This document shows, one piece after another, positions 62,432-64,000 of a stretch of 64,000 bases of DNA. The first letter of the stretch is position 1, and each line of letters opens with the position of its first letter. Source of the stretch: Gelidibacter salicanalis (GTDB lineage Bacteria > Bacteroidota > Bacteroidia > Flavobacteriales > Flavobacteriaceae); assembly GCF_007997285.1 (NCBI RefSeq), contig NZ_VORX01000007.1, positions 116,790-180,789 of the forward strand, in the 5' to 3' direction. A program made the translations under genes and the position numbers. Below the pieces are notes generated by a model. It was not told where the DNA came from. It searched no databases and saw only the letters and a list, made by a program, of their open reading frames with translations.

Positions 62432-63853
62432 TTATTTTTCCGACTGTTTTCTCTCAAGTTCTATTGCTAAATCAATCGCTTTATCTTTTTTGTTTTGTAA
62501 ATCAGCTGATAATTGGTCTAAAAAAATGTCTTTGTTTGTTGAATACTCTAATTGATAATCTGCTGAAATTCCAATATTCTCGTAATTTTTACCATTTAAA
62601 TCTTGATAAACTTCATTAGACAACTCGTATTCCCAACCGTTAGGAAGTTCTTTATCTAAAGTCGAAGAAAAAATTCCTTCAGTTGTTGAGCCAATTCTTT
62701 TGAAATTGGAATTAGCTAAAGATGCTAAAACAAGAATTTCAGAAGCACTTGCTGTTAGATGGCTTGTTAGTAAATATACATTTCCACTAAAATGATTCTC
62801 TGACGGAATAATTTTAAATTTTTGAGGATTTGCAAAACCTTTTTTTATTCTTGCTTTTTTTGTGTAGGCCAATTTTTCTTTATTTGAAAAGTGGTTTAAA
62901 ATGTCAAGTGCAACAGCATCTTTTCCGCCACCATTAAAACGCAAATCTAAAATATAGCTTTTTGCTTGTGGCAAGTTTTTAATAATTGAATTCAGTATTT
63001 TATTGATTCCGTCAACTTCGTCTTGCCTTTGTAATTCATCTTTTCTGTTCTCTGCTTTTTCCCAATATTGACCATAGAAATTTCTTAAATCCAAATCTTT
63101 CTCCAAGTCATAATCCGCTAACATTAGCATAGAATTGATTTGAATGTAGCCTATGTTTTCTTTGATAAGTCCGTAACGAACCATTCCTGCATTGTAATTG
63201 CGTAAACTGTCAACATAAAATTCTGCAATTTCTTTGTTGAGTTTAAATTCGTCCAATTTAGAATACTTTTCTTCTTGTTCTTCTATTTGATTTTTAAACT
63301 CGTTTTCAATTTTTTCGGGCACTTCCATTTTGACGTGTCCATCATTTAGAAGTTCAATCATTTCCCTAAAGATTGTGTAAAGCTCTAAATCAGTCGTGTT
63401 CTCGTTTACTTTAGGTTCGTATTTTTTATAGATTTCTTTCCAATCAATATTTTTAATATCAAAAGATGCGTAATGTTCATTGAATGTGTCCCAAAACACT
63501 TGAAAGTTAATTTTTGGGTCGTGATTTAATTCGCTTGTAGGTTTACAGAGATTTGGCAATTTCTCTAATCTCGTAAACAGCCATTCATCATTTCCGTGTT
63601 GAATAGTTAATGTGTCTTTTGTGTAGTTTTGGACTTTTCCAAAATCTAAAATATGTTCTTTAAAAGATAAATTACAATCTTGCTTTGATATATTATAAAC
63701 ACTTATAAGTGTGTCGTTTAATTCGATAATATTTCCATATCCAATTTGTTTCCAAATTCCGTCTGGTTTTGGTTTTTCGTTCGATATTTTGTAATTGCAC
63801 GAACAAAAAACAAATAATAATGTAAATATTAATAAAATTTTAATGTTTTTCAC
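62432..63853 (-). CDS. S41 family (C-terminal processing-like) peptidase lipoprotein
   Basis: 473 residues with a signal ending FVFCSC (Cys19 likely lipidated). A helical N-terminal region (about 90-270) precedes the S41 domain (about 280-455) with SYILDLRFNGGGKDAV and LLTSHLTASASEILVLA, whose Ser in TASASE is the nucleophile; the Lys/Glu partners are expected further on. No PDZ domain is obvious. Many such envelope hydrolases in this phylum have unknown substrates. The stop lies 9 bp after the GTT of repeat C, so it may be the cargo of a fourth unit, but no matching inverted repeat was found upstream of its start. Confidence 0.88.
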   Translation of the reverse strand: MKNIKILLIFTLLFVFCSCNYKISNEKPKPDGIWKQIGYGNIIELNDTLISVYNISKQDCNLSFKEHILDFGKVQNYTKDTLTIQHGNDEWLFTRLEKLPNLCKPTSELNHDPKINFQVFWDTFNEHYASFDIKNIDWKEIYKKYEPKVNENTTDLELYTIFREMIELLNDGHVKMEVPEKIENEFKNQIEEQEEKYSKLDEFKLNKEIAEFYVDSLRNYNAGMVRYGLIKENIGYIQINSMLMLADYDLEKDLDLRNFYGQYWEKAENRKDELQRQDEVDGINKILNSIIKNLPQAKSYILDLRFNGGGKDAVALDILNHFSNKEKLAYTKKARIKKGFANPQKFKIIPSENHFSGNVYLLTSHLTASASEILVLASLANSNFKRIGSTTEGIFSSTLDKELPNGWEYELSNEVYQDLNGKNYENIGISADYQLEYSTNKDIFLDQLSADLQNKKDKAIDLAIELERKQSEK

Positions 63854-63917
63854 TCTGTTTCTTGGTTTGGTTATAATTCTGAGTAACGTTTTGATTTTAC
63901 CTTGTAATTACTGGCTT

Positions 63918-64000
63918 TCAAGCAGGTTGTATTTTACTCATTCTGGCATCTAAATTAGCGATTTGTTTTTGAAGTTCGAGGACCTTTCTCTTTCTTTTCT
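63918..64000 (-). CDS. C-terminal end of an unidentified gene (cut by window edge)
   Basis: The minus frame entering at 64000 reads KRKRKVLELQKQIANLDARM then SKIQPA and stops at 63918. It is helix-like and charged, compatible with the tail of a coiled-coil protein, but too short to identify. It could be chance. Confidence 0.3.
   Translation of the reverse strand, partial: KRKRKVLELQKQIANLDARMSKIQPA

Noticed and set aside
63854..64000. Right-hand terminal repeat of a fourth cassette around the S41 peptidase gene
   Set aside because: A copy of CTATTGCCAAC was looked for between the start codon and the window end; only a weak GAGTAACG occurs, so the boundary cannot be supported.

Overview
The window reads as a chromosomal segment of a marine-type Flavobacteriaceae bacterium (phylum Bacteroidota). 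The grounds are low G+C content, gliding genes gldF/gldG, two SusC/SusD pairs, many lipoproteins with a short signal ending in Cys, few Shine-Dalgarno sites, and TAnnTTTG-type promoter boxes. I saw no rRNA or tRNA gene and no CRISPR array.

Layout. 1-6.6 kb is housekeeping: the 5' end of a phoH-like gene, a SAM hydrolase/adenosyltransferase, an ABM-domain protein, gldF, a small membrane protein, gldG, dnaN with a clear terminator, and a DUF4870 protein. 6.6-12.4 kb holds a PQQ-type sugar dehydrogenase lipoprotein with a TonB-dependent receptor 6 bp downstream, a LacI regulator and a secreted esterase. 12.6-15.1 kb holds a membrane metal-dependent hydrolase, a universal stress protein and a small hypothetical gene. 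15.3-39.7 kb is an amino-sugar and cell-wall-sugar locus: a GH9-CE4 fusion, NamZ-type exo-muramidase, GH3 N-acetylglucosaminidase, murQ, a sodium:solute symporter, SusD/SusC, a NagX-like acyltransferase, a DeoR regulator, an SDR, a small exporter-like membrane protein, a GH20 hexosaminidase and a second SusD/SusC. The genes fit capture of GlcNAc/MurNAc-containing glycans at the surface, periplasmic cleavage, import of MurNAc and conversion of MurNAc-6-P by MurQ. No MurNAc kinase is present in the window. 39.9-41.7 kb is a LytS/LytTR two-component pair divergent from the second SusC.

41.7-50.4 kb is mixed: a flippase, a WYL regulator, an ABC exporter, DUF4256, a TrkA-type potassium channel and a lipoprotein FKBP. 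51.3-57.1 kb is a four-gene signalling operon (two histidine kinases, two stand-alone receivers) with no DNA-binding output domain. 57.5-64 kb is an accessory region: an IS91-family transposase remnant, a complete-looking group II intron with its maturase, then small minus-strand genes separated by 121-124 bp imperfect palindromes.

The most unusual structure is in that last region. Each of three consecutive gene units is bounded by its own perfect 9-10 bp inverted repeat, and the palindromes between them begin with AAC and end with GTT. This is the geometry of integron cassettes and attC sites, but the sequences do not fit the classical GTTRRRY core, and no integrase is visible. The group II intron lies 5 nt after a hairpin at the end of this array, which recalls the introns known to target attC sites and terminators. 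Other leads are a candidate PQQ receptor and the murQ locus without its kinase.
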